Source: Paenibacillus zeisoli (GTDB lineage: Bacteria > Bacillota > Bacilli > Paenibacillales > Paenibacillaceae). From it: DNA of 64,000 bases. The position numbers and the translations under genes are program-made. This document shows, in pieces, positions 62,210 to 64,000 of this stretch (positions within the stretch are counted from its first letter, which is position 1; each line of letters begins with the position of its first letter). The stretch is from contig NZ_RZNX01000001.1 in assembly GCF_003994465.1 (NCBI RefSeq), positions 62,001 through 126,000 of the forward strand, read 5' to 3'. Below the pieces are notes generated by a model, which did not search any database, was not told the origin of the DNA, and worked only from the letters and a program-made list of their open reading frames with translations.

Positions 62210-63052
62210 GTGAAGAAAATCACTATTCTAGGATTGGTTTTGATTTTACTCTCATTTTCACTTGTGGGTTGTGGAAGTAATGCAGATCAAGCCGTAAAAG
62301 TACCATCTTCAGTACAGACTCAAAAACAAGAGGAAAATCAAAAATTAAAGGAAAGTTCAATTTCAACGGTTCATGTAGATAAAGATAGTGAGAAGCCTAA
62401 TTATTTCACTTCTAGAGCAGAGGCTAAAATAACCTCCACGAAGAATCATCTAACATGGAACATGGATACTATAACTCTTACCGCCAAGAAATCATCAACA
62501 ACAATTACTTCTATAAAAGTAAACACTGGAGCGAGCCAATACGACTTAAGTATACCTAGAGAAATAAAGATTCAACCCACTGACCTCACCTCGATCGCCT
62601 TATCGCCAAGCGAGAAATTTATAGCCATAAACGTATTTATTCAGAACGTCGGAAACCTATTAATGGTCGTCAATCTAGATAACGGTAAAAGCATTACATT
62701 AAATAATTTAACTCATGTTTCTTACGAAACTATTCATGCTTATAACTGGTCTCCAATAGATGATCAACTTGCCTTTTCATATGGGGATACAAGTTACAGT
62801 AAATTAGCTATATATGACTTCAATAATCAAGAATTGAAAAACCTACCCGAAATAAAACACCTGGTCTCCACTATGTATATCATGTGGAATAAGGACGGCA
62901 CAGATTTTGACTTTATCAGTGAGTCGCCCCCCGATGAGTTCAAGCTATATAGGTATGAAGGGATTACGAATACCGCAGAAAAAATATCTCCAATTTCTAG
63001 ACAGGAATTCCCCAAATATAAGAAATTCACTCCAAACTACTTTAGATTTTAA
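62210..63052 (+). CDS. Putative lipoprotein, paralogue of the 30.4-kb lipoprotein
   Basis: 280 residues (RBS TGAGGAGGAGCATAAC). Lipobox LVGC (Cys21) after a hydrophobic signal. The mature part matches the lipoprotein at 30421 in length and motif order: TSIALSPSEKFIAINVF, TIHAYNWSPIDDQLAFSYGD, and MWNKDGTDFDFIS, a TolB/WD-like pattern. The gene is far more AT-rich than its paralogue. Function is unknown. Confidence 0.78.
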   Translation: MKKITILGLVLILLSFSLVGCGSNADQAVKVPSSVQTQKQEENQKLKESSISTVHVDKDSEKPNYFTSRAEAKITSTKNHLTWNMDTITLTAKKSSTTITSIKVNTGASQYDLSIPREIKIQPTDLTSIALSPSEKFIAINVFIQNVGNLLMVVNLDNGKSITLNNLTHVSYETIHAYNWSPIDDQLAFSYGDTSYSKLAIYDFNNQELKNLPEIKHLVSTMYIMWNKDGTDFDFISESPPDEFKLYRYEGITNTAEKISPISRQEFPKYKKFTPNYFRF

Positions 63053-63160
63053 TTTTCGAATAGCAATGGGTTTACAAACTCATAAAATAATTTCTCATAC
63101 CAAAAGGGAACTTTTTCAATCATTAATTGTTTATACTTTTATATAATGAAGAGGTGAATT

Positions 63161-63841
63161 ATGATGAAATCTCTATCAAAAGTTGTGCTGTGTACTGCAC
63201 TCGGGGCGATGGTTGTTGTTGGTTCCGTATATGCAGAATCCAAATTAAATTTGCTTATCAATGGCCAAGGTGTTGTGACGAGCAGTCTAGATCTTCAAGT
63301 TAAGGATGGCAAAGTACTTGTTCCGATCGATCGTCTTGCTGAAGCATTTAAAGGCAAAGCGATCTACGATGCTGATAAGAATGAAGTTCAAGTGACGTTG
63401 CCGGAATCCGCTCAACAAGCGATTCAGATTGAACGGTTGGAAGGAGCGATGGTTCCCTCAACAGCAAAAGAAGCCTTAAAGGTTTGGGTCAAAGGTATTC
63501 AGACACGCAATGGAGCGTTACAATTCGCTGTATTCTCACCTGAACTACGCACCAAAACCAAGAAGGAATTCGAAGATCATTACTGGACAACTGGTGGCTC
63601 CAGCCCACACCTATCTGCGATAGAAAGTCTAAAAACAAAGTCACTGAATAAAACGACAATAGAGTTCTCATTCATTTATAGCCTTATCGCTTCTAATTGG
63701 AAAGGCAAGGGTTTTGCGGTTGTCACCGTTGAGAAAATTACATCTAAAGGCTATGAAGGCTGGTTTATTAAGAATATTAAAATGAAAGACCCGAGCGATA
63801 CAGGTACCACGATCGGTGTCGAACCGTTAAAAAATAAATGA
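63161..63841 (+). CDS. Secreted protein with a partial stalk-like domain
   Basis: 226 residues (RBS AAGAGGTGAATT). A signal peptide ends near VYA-E (residue 25). About 28-85 resemble one half of a copper-amine-oxidase-N stalk domain (LNLLINGQGVVTSSLDLQVKDGKVLVPIDRLAEAF). The remainder (about 100-215) looks like a compact alpha/beta domain of the kind used in secreted Bacillales proteins (AKEALKVWVKGIQTRNGALQFAVFSPELR). It is transcribed in the same direction as the lipoprotein 108 nt upstream. Confidence 0.75.
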   Translation: MMKSLSKVVLCTALGAMVVVGSVYAESKLNLLINGQGVVTSSLDLQVKDGKVLVPIDRLAEAFKGKAIYDADKNEVQVTLPESAQQAIQIERLEGAMVPSTAKEALKVWVKGIQTRNGALQFAVFSPELRTKTKKEFEDHYWTTGGSSPHLSAIESLKTKSLNKTTIEFSFIYSLIASNWKGKGFAVVTVEKITSKGYEGWFIKNIKMKDPSDTGTTIGVEPLKNK

Positions 63842-63895
63842 TCCCACTAAATGATATAACGGACTAAAATCTCTCAGAGCCTTGACAGGGGACAG

Positions 63896-63908
63896 CCCCC
63901 CCCCCCCC
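63896..63908 (+). repeat. Homopolymer of 13 C
   Basis: An uninterrupted run of C followed by GGG, in non-coding DNA 55 nt after the last gene. Such runs are prone to slippage or sequencing error. Confidence 0.9.
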
Positions 63909-63947
63909 GGGTGTGAGATAGGGATCGAGTTCTGAGCGAAAGGGATC

Positions 63948-63972
63948 GGTAATTTCCGCGAGTTACCTTTTT
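63948..63972 (+). terminator. Weak terminator-like hairpin at the right edge
   Basis: GGTAA (63948-63952) pairs with TTACC (63963-63967), followed by TTTTT. The stem is short. Confidence 0.4.
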
Positions 63973-64000
63973 AGTAGTTTCTATTAATAATTTTACTGTT

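Overview
The window looks like the chromosome of a Paenibacillus-type Gram-positive soil bacterium. This rests on mid-GC DNA, strong AGGAGG ribosome-binding sites, many S-layer-homology (SLH) and copper-amine-oxidase-N (stalk) domain proteins, YesM/YesN-type two-component systems, LplB/YtcP-type sugar transporters without their own ATPase, a WGxxGxxG-tail protein and a YmaF-family protein. No rRNA, tRNA, transposase, prophage or CRISPR array was seen. The first gene is cut by the left edge of the window.

Layout. 0-4 kb: tail of a serine hydrolase fused to SLH repeats, a lipoprotein, small ORFs and a purine-type permease. 4-23 kb: a carbohydrate locus with AraC-type response regulator, GH3, an SLH/PrcB_C secreted protein, AraC regulator, GH31 alpha-xylosidase (YicI type), sensor kinase, two permeases, a lipoprotein binding protein, GH95 and GH42. 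The GH31 + GH3 + GH95 + GH42 set matches the linkages of fucosylated/galactosylated xyloglucan oligosaccharides. None of the four glycosidases has a signal peptide, so the model is import of intact oligosaccharides and trimming in the cytoplasm. 23.5-26.1 kb: an operon of a divergent Lgt-like membrane enzyme, a cysteine-rich radical SAM protein resembling tetraether synthase (Tes), and a small membrane protein. This is the best candidate here for an undescribed lipid-modifying system. 26.3-30.2 kb: a hybrid kinase with seven PAS domains.

30-40 kb: a lipoprotein, DUF1697, tRNA hydroxylase TrhO, a GmhB-like HAD phosphatase, then a DNA-repair block (Ku, stand-alone LigD-type ligase, stand-alone LigD-type polymerase, DUF2188, methyltransferase, AlkC). 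40-47 kb: alpha/beta hydrolase with divergent, apparently leaderless TetR gene, ACT-domain malic enzyme, an SPFH protein translationally coupled to a degenerate NAD-kinase-like protein behind a palindromic operator-like region, a WGxxGxxG protein, a PhzF protein and a stalk-domain protein. 47-56 kb: DMT exporter/LysR pair, chemotaxis receptor, MFS transporter and a second sugar ABC transporter. 56-64 kb: YmaF, glutathione peroxidase, AzlCD exporter, a nitrilase-family hydrolase followed by two GNATs, a MarR regulator with a perfect inverted-repeat operator, and an AT-rich tail with two stalk-domain proteins and a lipoprotein paralogous to the one at 30.4 kb.

Most transcription units end in clear intrinsic terminators, many of them bidirectional between convergent genes. 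All functional names come from reading motifs and remembered family patterns. No database search was run.
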